64,000 nucleotides of DNA from Gari tellinella. Lineage: Eukaryota > Mollusca > Bivalvia > Cardiida > Psammobiidae. The notes under the pieces are model-generated. The model was given only the letters and a program-made list of their open reading frames with translations. It did no database searches and was not told the origin of the DNA. Of the stretch, positions 13,801 through 25,800 are shown piece by piece (the stretch's first letter is position 1; the number at the start of each line of letters is the position of its first letter). The position numbers and the translations under genes are program-made. The stretch spans positions 74,032,158 through 74,096,157 of the forward strand of contig OV277864.1 of the NCBI GenBank assembly GCA_922989275.2, read 5' to 3'.

Positions 13801-16800
13801 ACGAAAATGGAGATAACCGGCGGTAGTGGCCCAATGGTTAACACCTTGGACTACGGTACCAGGGGTCGTGAGTTCGATCCCCCGCCGGACCAGCGGTCTG
13901 ACTAGGGGATTTTTTCCGAATCCCTTATGATGTACAGGAATGTCCTTGAGCAAGACATGTACCGCGAATTGCTCCTCTCCACCCAGGGGTTAAAATGGGT
14001 ACCTGTGAGGGTCTGAGCCGGTACTGCGGCTGCTTTAGCGCCATATGTTAGCAGTGCTCAATAGGCAAGATGGCTCAATGATCAGGGGGTAAATGTACAG
14101 TCGGCTGAGCGGTCATTCGGACTGAAAGTAGACTTTAACTGGTACTTTACTTTTTTTTTTTTATAACTCAAGAATGAAATGAAAAATTAAAACTGGAATC
14201 CCAGGTGCACAAGCTCAAAAAGTGATCAACAATCTTGCATAAGTAAACAAGAGGGCCAGTATGGCCCTTGATCGCTCACCTGACCATGGTGACACTAAGT
14301 TGGTCCAAGTGATTTCAGACAAGAAGATTTGTAAATTTTCACTGATGAGGAAAACTAGGGGCGGGGTCATATTTGATATGCAGGGGAAAATCTTTAACAA
14401 TCTTGATAGAGGACCTACAGATGATACCATGTGCCAAATATCTAAGGTTTGTCTCTTTGAGGTTTTTGAGAAGATGTTTGAAGATTTCACGATATAATTC
14501 TATGTTAAATTGTGATCCCCTGGCCATGCCAATTTTGAGCCCAGGGATATAATTTGAACAACTTTGATAGCGGACCTGTAGACCATGCTATGTGCCAAAT
14601 ATCTAAGCTCAGTGTACCATGGTTTCAGAAAAGAACATTTTTCAGGTTTTCATTGAAAAAATCCAGTTTTAGCTCTGGTGACCCAGATATGCAACAGACC
14701 GGAACATATTCATTAACATATGTGAAGCTATCTCTAGAAGTTAAACCATGCAAAATATCAAAGTTCTGGCCGTATTGGTTTCAGAGCAAAGATGTTTGAA
14801 TATTTCACTATATAACTCTATGTAAAATAGTGACCCCCGGGCTGGGGCTAATTGTGACCACAGGGGCAAAACTTCAACAACTTAAATAGAGGACCGTGAG
14901 GCAAAGTTATGTTCAAAATATCTAAGCTTAGTGTACTATGGTTTCAGACAAGAAGATTTTTCAAGTTTTCATTGAAAAAATCTATTTTTAGCTCCGGTGA
15001 CCTAGATATTCAACAGACCGGAACCAATTCACAATATATGTGAAGGACCTCTAGAAGTTACACCATGCCAAATATCAAAGCTCTGGCCGTATTGGTCACA
15101 GAGAAAAAGCTGTTAAACATTCCACTATATTATTCTATGTAAAACGGTGACCCCCGTGGCGGGGTAAATTTTGACCCCAAGGGCAAAATTTGAACAATCT
15201 ATATAGAGGACATGTAGACGATGCTAGGTGTAAAATATCTAAGCTCACTCTATTTTAATTTCAGACAAGAAGATTTTTTAAGTTTTCATTGAAAAAATCT
15301 ATTTTTAGCTCTGGTGATCCAGATATTCAACAGACCGAAACCAATTCAACAATATACGTGAGGGACCTCTAGATGTTACACCATGCCAAATATCAAAGCT
15401 CTTGCTGAACTAGTTTCAGAGAAAAAGATGTTAGCACATTTCACAATATAATTCTATGTAAAACGGTGACCCCTGGGGCAGGCTCAATTTTGACTCCGCA
15501 AAATTTGAACAATCTTGATAAAGGACCTATAGATGATGCTATGTGCCAAATATCTAAGCTCTGGACCTTGTGGTTTTTGGCAAGAAGATTTTTAAGATTT
15601 CCTTATTTTATCACTTTGGTCTTCTACATTGTTTCAAATTCTTTGAATAACTTTGAAAGAACTTGACCCAAGGAACATTCCTGTGAAGTTTGGTTCCAAT
15701 CAGGCAAGTAGTTTTGAAGAAGAAGATGTTCAAAGAAATTGTTGACACACGACGAATGACGCACGACGACGGACAAAGACCGACCACAAAAGCTCACCTT
15801 GAGCACTTTGTGCTCAGGTGAGCTAAAAATAATTCTTTGAAGAATGGCCAAGTAAAGCTCCGGACAAATTTCCGCCTACAGACGGATGGAGTGATTCGAG
15901 TAGTATAACCACTAACAAAATAATGTAGGATATTATTTGATGCAAAAACTACCACAACATTATCAACCTCAAAAGAAAAAGCGATCATCTACTCATCTTG
16001 ACAAAGCTCTATACCTAACTTGTTTTACCATTTGGTTTATCGACATGTGTAAAGTAATATAATTCCACTTCTTTTAGAAATGGGGCAAAAACTGTATAAA
16101 TTCTATTCATGTTTTACAGTAAGTATGTGACTAACCTGAACTGGCATTTGTCTCCAATGAATGGATAGGAGCAGTTGTAACATCTTGGCTTGTGGTCAGT
16201 AGCCAGCTGTTTGCATTCCGCTGGCATACCACAGTCACAGTCAGGTACATGACACGCCACACCTTTCCAGCCAGCCTCACAGGTACACTCTCCTGTGGCT
16301 GTATTACACTGGCCATGGTCATCTCCCATACAGTTCAATGGCCAGCCTGGACAGCCAATCTTCTCACACTGGTCACCTTTGAAACCTTTGTAGAAGTCAC
16401 ATTCACAGGTCCCGTTGACAGTACAGCTGCCTTTACCATTGCACACACCATCGCAGGTGATTCCTGAACAAAAATCCACATACAGTATAACCTCTCTATT
16501 ACGACCAGAAAACTGTGATAATTATTAGTTTTTTACGAAAGTGACTGCTTAAAGCAAGGTGACAGTAAAAACAGAAAGCTCCTAAAGGAGCTTTCTGTTT
16601 TACTGTCACCTTGCTTTAAACCCTGAAATTTCTGTAGAAGTCACATTCACAGGTACCGTTGACTGTACAGCTGTATTTACCATTGCACACACCATCACAG
16701 GTGATTCCTGAACCAAAACATATAAACATTTACCTTTAATTCATACCCCCATGAAAATTCAACACTACAGCTGACATTCATACAAAAGCAAAGTACAGTC

Positions 16801-19800
16801 AAACTTAGATATTTCGAACTCGCTTAACTCGAACTAACCGATATTTCAACACATGAATGACATTATTTCATGTTTGGTTAAGTCTAACATACCCGTAGTT
16901 CAAAGTTAAAACATGGCTAAGCCACGTTTTAACTTTGAACTACGGATATGTTTGACATAACCGATTTCGACTGTATAGAAATGCTTTAAATTCTCTCTAT
17001 TATGTTAACTAAAAGGAAGGCAGGTAACATTTACACCTACTCTTTTCAGAGATAATTCCAGTTTCCAATAAAGTCTTGTTCATTTTTGACTATTTAGGGT
17101 TGGATTTTACAATTATTGCACACAAAAAAAACGGTAATAAACTTAACCCTTTCTCCCATAGTCTGGTTTCAATTTTGAGGACAGGTGACCACTTAAAGCA
17201 GGTAGAGAGTAAAACAGAATTCACCTGAAAATACATGGTGCTTTACTTTCAGTCTGTTTTAAGATACCATCTGCTAGGATCTAGAAAATACTTTGTATGG
17301 TGTATATTTAATTCATGACTACATGTATGAAGAAGAACCTACCAGTGTAGCAAGGCAGGTCACATGTGCACCTTCCATCTCCTAAGTTCTGGCCTTTCAC
17401 ACAAGGTATACTGCAGTCGGCTCCAATAAAGTCACTGTTGCATAAGCACATGGCAGTGCTTAAGGTCTGGTTATATGTACAGTTGCCATTACCTGGGTAA
17501 ACAAAAAGAATAACAGTGAATTCAGACTGCTACAGTGTTTCCTGCTACAATAAAGACACTGTTACACAAGCACATGTCAGTACTTAAGGTCTGGTTATAT
17601 GTACAGTTGCCATTACCTGGGTAAACAAAATGAATAACAGTGAATTCAGACTGCTACAGTGTTTCCTGCTACAATAAAGACACTGTTACACAAGCACATG
17701 TCAGTACTTAAGGTCTGGTTATATGTACGGATGTCATTACCTGAGTAACAAACAAAAACAACAAAAAACATATTTCAGTTAATTAAGAATACACTGCAGT
17801 CGGCTCCAAAACAGTCACTGTTACACATGCACATGACAGTGCTTAAGGTCTGGTCATATAACAGTTGCCATTACCTGAGTAACAGGAAAAAATAACAGTG
17901 AATCTAGACTGCTACAATAAAAACACTGTTACACGTGCACATGGCAGTGCTTAAGGTCTGGTTATATGTACGGATGTTATTACCTGAGTAACAAACAAAA
18001 ACATTAAAACACAAGGTACATTGCAGTCGGCTCCAATAAAGTCACTGTTACACGTGCACATGGCTGTACTTAAGGTCTGGTTATATGTACAGTTACCATT
18101 ACCTGAGTAACAAACAAAAACATTAAAACACAAGGTACATTGCAGTCGGCTCCAATAAAGTCTCTGTTACACGTGCACATAGCTGTACTTAAGGTCTGGA
18201 TATATGTGCAGTTGCCATTACCTGAGCTACAAAAAATAAAAACAACAAAACCAAATATCAGTGAATCCAGAATGTAGTTAATAAAGAGTATTTAAAGTCA
18301 CCAAAACAATTGCTTATATAAATCTATCTACTACTCAGATATTTCTGAAACACTAAGCTCCCTGGTGCGACTATGACCTGCAAATGATCTTGGTTCTTAT
18401 CCGACATGTCCCAAGTTGTACTGAGCTCAAGTACCAAAACAATGTCCTCAATCTTCAATCTTGGGGGCATAAAAACATAGGCTAAATCAAAGTGATGCTA
18501 CCAGCTGCCGCTGCCGATGGAAAAGTAATACATAAATGTACCTTTACTCATTTAGCCCTAGTGATGCATATATGCATCCTTTACCAAATGTGTACCTGTG
18601 AAGAGTACATTTGTCGTAAGCAAACAGTGAAGTCCCTGATCAGAGGGCTCCATGCAGGAGCCCTCTGACCAGGGACTTCACTAATTGTCATTTTGCAATT
18701 TATTACAAAAAACAATCCTAAATAATCTAAAATGGACCAGCTTTTATTGCAAACTGGAATTGTCCATTGAAAGTTTCAGGGGATAATGTGTTAATCTTGT
18801 CTTTACTCCTCAGTAATGGTTAGACAGGTAAAAAGTCTAACTTGTTCTGTCTTTATTACAATATTTGAGTTACATACCAGAGCAGTTTTGTGGGCACTTT
18901 GGCATGCTGCAGTCATCTCCCATCCATCCTGGGTGGCACTGGCACGTCATATCTATACAGTCACCCTGCCCATTACATCTATTGTCTGCTCCTGGACATC
19001 CTTCAGTTTCACACAGCTTTCCTTTCCAAGCATCTCCTAGAAGACAATACAACTATGTAGTACAGTAAAATCTAGATCACTGACCAAAGAAGAAAGGGTC
19101 CAACATACAAACTTGGATATCTCAAACTAGCTTGTTAAACTAACTCATAAGCGTATAATTTGTATTTGATATCTGGAACTGGATTAAGTCTAACATATCC
19201 GTATTTCAATGTTAACAAGTGGCTAAGCAACATTCTAACTTTAAAATACAAAAACAGTGGAGAATAAGTTATTCTCTCCCGTTTAAACGCAAACGAAACG
19301 CAAACGCATGGCAATAAAACACAGAAAATGACCTATTGTTGACAATTCTGACTATTTATTTTAATCTGAGTGGCAAACAGTTTGGAGATCAGACGCCGGG
19401 TTACCCGGGGTCTGATCTTGCTCCAAACTGTTTGCAATTGAACTAATAGTTTTAGCGTAAACACCTTTATTGGGAAAGAATAACCTTTTCTCCACTGTAA
19501 GACCAGAATACATCCAGATGTATGTTTTTGACTTCAGCATTTTTCAGACACCAAAGTTTGACTTGTTATGCTTACAACAGAGAGGGGAAATGCAAATGCA
19601 GATTACTGGATTATATTTGTGATGGTGGCTTTACATATATATTCTACAAGAGCATTGCCTTTCACAATGAAATTCTAAGTTTTGCAAACATTGTCACTGA
19701 ATCAAACATTTGAATACATATGTATAATATAACATTAATAGATGATATACATGAATATAATATGATATAAGTTTAATGAAAATCTTTCGAGGTGTAAAGG

Positions 19801-22800
19801 AGATATGGAGAGGACAAACAATCTAAACATTCAAACTCTAGACCTACAACTGTGACCCTTCACCTTAGCCAGTTATAGAAGTTGGCAAAGATTATTCACT
19901 CGCAAATACTTAATAGTTTCCGTAAATCTAGTAGACAAGGCTAAAATTGATCATATTCGGTAATTCAAGGGACATTATCCTGATATGCCTTATGCAATTT
20001 AGAAGTTCTGTTTATGGAATTCAGCCAAGATTTTACAGTTATAAACATTTCAGCAAGATTCTAAAAGATTATACAAGGTTGGATGAAAACTGTACGAGAC
20101 AGAGAGTGGACAAGGCTAAAACAGATTCAAGGATCATAATCCTTACATGCCTAATAATATTTGATTAGTGTGGTTACCCAGCACCTGATCTGGCTCCATG
20201 CAAATTGTTTGCAATGGACATAATAATTTTACTGTATCCAACTTTTGGGGAAAGATTAACAACTTCTCTACTAAAAGTGAACCTTACCTTCTAGTTTATC
20301 ACACTGACAGGTCCTACTGCTGTCACAGTGTCCGTTGTGGGAGCACTCTACCTGGCACTGGTTACCACTGTAGCAAGGATCACACTGTTACCAATAGAGA
20401 ACCTTACCTTCTAGTTTATCACACTGACAGGTCCTACTGCTGTCACAGTGTCCGTTGTGGGAGCACTCTACCTGACACTGGTTACCACTGTAGCAAGGAT
20501 CACACTGTTACCAATAGAGAACCTTACCTTCTAGTTTGTCACACTGACAGGTCCTACTGCTGTCACAGTGTCCGTTGTGGGAGCACTCTACCTGACACTG
20601 GTTACCACTGTAGCAAGGATCACACACACATCTCCCTCCAGTCAGTGCATTAGGAATGACCTTACCATGCTGGCAATGATACTCACAGTGACGGTCAAAC
20701 CAACCCTACAAGGCATCAGTTGGACAAATAGGTTGATATACAGTAAAACCCCTCTATCACAACCCCTAAATAGATGGCTAACTGACTGCATAAAAGACAG
20801 GTGACAGCTTCTTAAAGCTTTCACCTGCCAAAACACCTGATAATTAACAAAAGTTAGTTGTTGTAATAGAGAGGTTTTACTGTATTCCAACACAACATAT
20901 GTATCCCATGACCCAACAAATAGACCTTTTTATGCCTTTAACTCATTCTTCCACAATAGAAAACAGTTTGTATACTATAAGAAATATTTTCTACAGCTTA
21001 GCAGATGGTAGCATAGAGCAGGCTCCTTTGGTAGTTTTCTGCTTTACTTTCAGCCTGCTTTAAGTGTCCACCAATCAAGACACAGTAAAATGTTTCCTTT
21101 AGCTTCAACAGAGCATGATAAAAATAAATGCTCTAAAGGATGGGACAAGGTTTAATTATGATAATTTAACAATTCTTACATTTGTAACGTTACATTTGCA
21201 TCCTGGGATTCCTGATGACCCATCACAGATACCAGCATTCTTGAACTCATTGCAGCTGTTTGGTCCGCAGTCTACCTGAGAGCAGTCGTCTCCAGACCAG
21301 CCTGAAACGATTTAGTTACATGTAAAATATTTACCCTTCCTCTAAAGTCACCAGTGCAAAGGTACTAATCAGGTAATCTCTTAAGTAAAGCAAGATGAAA
21401 GTAAATCAGACTTGGAAGGAATAATTCTAACAAGAAGTCACAATATAGGGTTTGGTTGAGAAAATGTTTCAGTTACTCCCTCTTATCTGGAGCCCTGACA
21501 CTTAACTCTGTGAAGTATAGTGTAAGTAATCTTGTTGACTACAACAAATACATGTACATGTATAATCTCTTATTGTTCTAAACTTATAAAAAAACCAATT
21601 AAATTTCATTTCAAATAGGCCCGTGTGTCAAACAGTTTGGATCCTCAGCCTCAGAGGAGACGCCATGTTAATGTGGCATCTCATCTGGATCCAAACTGTT
21701 TTGCAAAGATAATAGTTCTGCCACTAGTTTGCAAAGAGTTAAATATCATTACCTGGAGTGCAGGTGCATTGTTGACTAGCACTGTTACAAGTCCCATGAT
21801 CAGAACAGTATCCTCCAGGACAAACAGCTATCTCACAGTGAGAGCCTGACCACAGTGGATAACATTGGCATCTTCCATTGACACATGTCCCATGTCCATC
21901 ACACTCTACATTACAGCCTTTACCATTGTAACAGGGGTCACATTTACAGAAGCCACTGTTTGGTGGAGATTGTGTGCCATTCTGACACACTTCACCACAG
22001 TCTCTGCCCATCCATCCCTTGTCACAGTCCATACATAGAGGTGGGTCAAATGTTGAGTTACAGGTTCCTCTCCCGCTACAGTCGGGGCTTCCTGGACAGT
22101 CGGGTACATCACAGCCATTCTCATATTTATCATAAACGCCTTGGGCATTAGTGCCACCAGTCCAGCCAGGTCTACAGTCACAGATGTGTGAGGCTTTGTT
22201 ACAGGTACCATGCCCAGTACAGTCTTCTCCGACACCAGGACAGCCCCAGGTGTCACACACGTGTCCCCAATAGCCAGTGTTACAAGCACAGGTACCATTC
22301 ACTATTCTACCATGTTCTGAACATTCTGAATTACAATTCTCTCCTGCCCATCCCTTGTCACATTCACAGTTCTGGCTGCCCACTGGATTCATGGTACCAT
22401 TGACACACGGCTTCTCACAGGCTTCTCCAAACCACTTGTTGCGACATCTACAATAATATAAATGAAGAATCTTACATGAGTGCTCATTAATTATAGTTTT
22501 TTTTTAATAAACTTGTTGACTAAAATAAATATGACACTTGCCAAGGCTCACATCATGTTATTATATAGCTAGAACTGCTATCACTAAAGGTGATAAATAC
22601 CCCCACTCCAACTGACCTGTCACAAACAGCACAATGATATGTAGAAAGAATAATATATGCATATTAAGGAACAAAATTTCAAGTTGAAAAGGGGCATAAT
22701 TTTGTCAAATTTTATGCAAGAGTTGTCAGACTTTAAAGAAAAGTCTCACAATACAACACTAATAATGTTTATTACGCTTGAAGACAATATAATGAATAGT

Positions 22801-25800
22801 TTTCAAGAAAATGGCATGTTCAAAGAAAATAGAACAAATTTTCAAGTTCAAAAGGGCCATAATTCTGTCATTTGATGGCAAGAGTTATGTAACTTCAAGT
22901 AGAGTCTGCAAACATCTCACTTATAATGTGTACCAAGTTTGAAGACAATGTCATAAATAGTTTTCAAGAAAATGACATGCCCAAAGAATAAATGCATATT
23001 AAGGAACAAAATTTCAAGTTATAAAGGGCCATAATTCTGTCAAATTTTGTGCAAGAGTTGTCAAACTTCATGCAAAGTCTCACAATACAACAATTATAAT
23101 GTGTACTAAGTTTGAGGACAATATCATGAATAGTTTTCAAGAAAATGGCATGTTCAAAGAAAACATTCTCAATTAAGAGAAAAAAAAAAAGAAGTTAAAA
23201 AGGGGCATAAATCTGTTAAACTTGGTACAAGAGTTATGAAACCTGTCAATGACTGTCCCCAAATAACATTGATAATGTATACCAAGTTTGAAGATGGTAT
23301 CATAAACAATTTTCAAGAAAAAAGCAAATGTCCCGGAAAAATGTGACGGACTGACGGACCGACCAACCGACGGACAACGCGATTCCTATATAGCCCTCCA
23401 CCACCGGTGGTGTGGGTGCATACCAATGATAAGACTAATGAGCACAAATGTGAGATTCTTTTTATCACTTAAAACATTTTAAAAACCAGTATTTAGTCTT
23501 GTTTCTTATAGTCCCTCCACCTTATATATTTTACGCCACAATGTTACTTTTATAGTAATGTCATCACAAGCGATGTCATTTGGTGCCCCCGCCATCCAGC
23601 GCTTGTGGACGAACAGATTGGACTGGAGCCCAAAAAAAAATCAAAAATATTATTGAATGGCTTTATTACACTACCAAAGGTGGTTTTATGTGATAAAACA
23701 AACATGACCATAGGTATATGGGGCCCTAAAAACTAACAAACAAAACCATGTAGACCTAGATATATTGTTACATTGGAAAATATTGTGTCTGTTCTGTGTC
23801 TGCATATGCAAAAACTAAAAAGGTTTTACTCAGAACTTTAAACTATCCTGCCACAATAGCTCCTACTCAAAAGTCAGTGCCCGTGTTAAACTTAAACTTT
23901 ATGTTTCCCTCTGTTGTTGGTTTTTAACTGGAGATAACAACCCATTCTCGTGCTATATTTTTCATAGCAATCCAAAGAAATTGAATTATCCTCTATTTAT
24001 TATACTACCAAAGGTGGTTTTATGTGATAAAACAAACATGACCATAGGTATATGGGGCCCTAAAAACTAACAAACAAAACCATGTAGACCTAGATATATT
24101 GTTACATTGTAAAATATTGTGTCTGTTCTGTGTCTGCATATGCAAAAACTAAAAAGGTTTTACTCAGAACTTTAAACTATCCTGCCACAATAGCACCTAC
24201 TCAAAAGTCAGTGCCTGTTGAACTATTAACCCATTACCCCATAAATACACCTTTAATTTATTCCTTCACTGAAGGAAATACTTCAATTTTATACAGTCAT
24301 AAATATATATCATGATAAATATTTTCTATATTCTAGCAGATAGTAGCTTAAAGCAGGCTGAAAGTAAAGCAGAATATGCCTTAACCCTTTACCTTATAGA
24401 AGCGCCTTTTAGCGGATATGATTTATTCCTCCGCTGAAGAAAATAGTTCCAATTTAATCAGTAATTAATATGTATTATGGGGAATATTTTCTAGATTATA
24501 GCACATGATAGCTTAAAGCAGGCTGAAAGTAAAGCAGAATGCGCCCTAAGGCGCATTCTGCTTTACTTTCAACCTGCTTTAAGAAGTCACCTATCTTAAG
24601 TACTAGAAATAGGCTATCAGGTAAAGGGTTAAGGCACATTCTGTTTTACTTTAACCTGCTTCAAGTGGTCACCTGTCTTCAATTCAAGAAACAGGCTATG
24701 GGGTAATGGGTTAAACTTTACGTTTCCCTCTGTTGTTGTTTTTTAACAGGAGAAAACTTAATATGAATCATACAGTTTGTGTCCTAAGATCAGACACCAA
24801 ATTACTTTGCACTTAACCCAAGACTCCAAAAAACTGCATTTTCCACTTAATTTATTCATCATCATCATCATCCAGTTTAGTTTAACCAGGCCATTGATTA
24901 ATCCTTCTTATTCTAAGGAAGAAAACAATTCCACCATATACAGTCACGAATATGCCCCATAAGAAATATTTTCTACTTCCTAGCAGATGGTATCTTGAAG
25001 CAGGGTGAAAGTAAAGCAGTATGCACCTTAAAGAGCATTCTGCTTTACTTTCAACTTGCATGAAGTAGTCATCTGCATTCAAAACTAGAAATAGGCTATG
25101 TTGATCTTGATTCACAATGTCAGCCTTGCCTGCACACTGGAGGGTCCTGCTTATAATCATCACATTTCCCATGGTTATTACAGTCAATCTCGCCAGGACA
25201 ATCAGCCTTCTCACAGCCAATACCCTGCCAGCCAGGCCTACATGAACATTCAGGTGACACACAACCACCTGCAAGATACATTACAGATACATGTTCAACA
25301 AAATAACACAAAAGTTATATCAGACCTAGACAAAAATACATCCGCTGAGTGGAAGTAGCATATTAGTGTTTTACCGTCAAATTAAGACAAAATTAAATTA
25401 AATTAACCTTTTCCCTTTCCCATTAAGCTATACTGACTGATTGCGCAATAACCTCATACTGACTAATTTTGACACACTTTAATCCACTAGCTTGTATTGA
25501 GATAAGTATTGATAATTGTTTATTGCTTATGAGTTAATGGGTTAACCCATTTCTCCATAAATACACCTTTTATGCCTTTAATTTATTCCTTCACTGAAGA
25601 AAATATTTCCATTTTCAACTGTCATGTATATGTACCACAACAAATATTTTCTACATCCTAGTAGATAGTAGCTCAAAGCAGGTTGACCTGTAAAGCACTT
25701 AGCAGAATGTGCATTCTGCTTTACAGTTCAACCAGCTTTAACTCAGCCATTACTCCATAGAGATGCATTTTTACCCGTTTATTTTTCCATTGCAAAAAAT

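Noticed and set aside
17493..18221. Mutually exclusive alternative exons
   Set aside because: The extra copies lack the exon's 3' half and any donor in matching phase, and several have stops, so they cannot act as full alternative exons, although cryptic acceptor use remains possible.
20279..20640. CRISPR-like array
   Set aside because: The 120-bp units are whole-unit tandem copies with no unique spacers, and the sequence is eukaryotic exon material.
20198..20653. Plus-strand 151-codon ORF with three identical ~40-residue repeats
   Set aside because: It is the antisense of the 120-bp triplication of exon 19; the minus strand carries the EGF coding sense, acceptor and donor.
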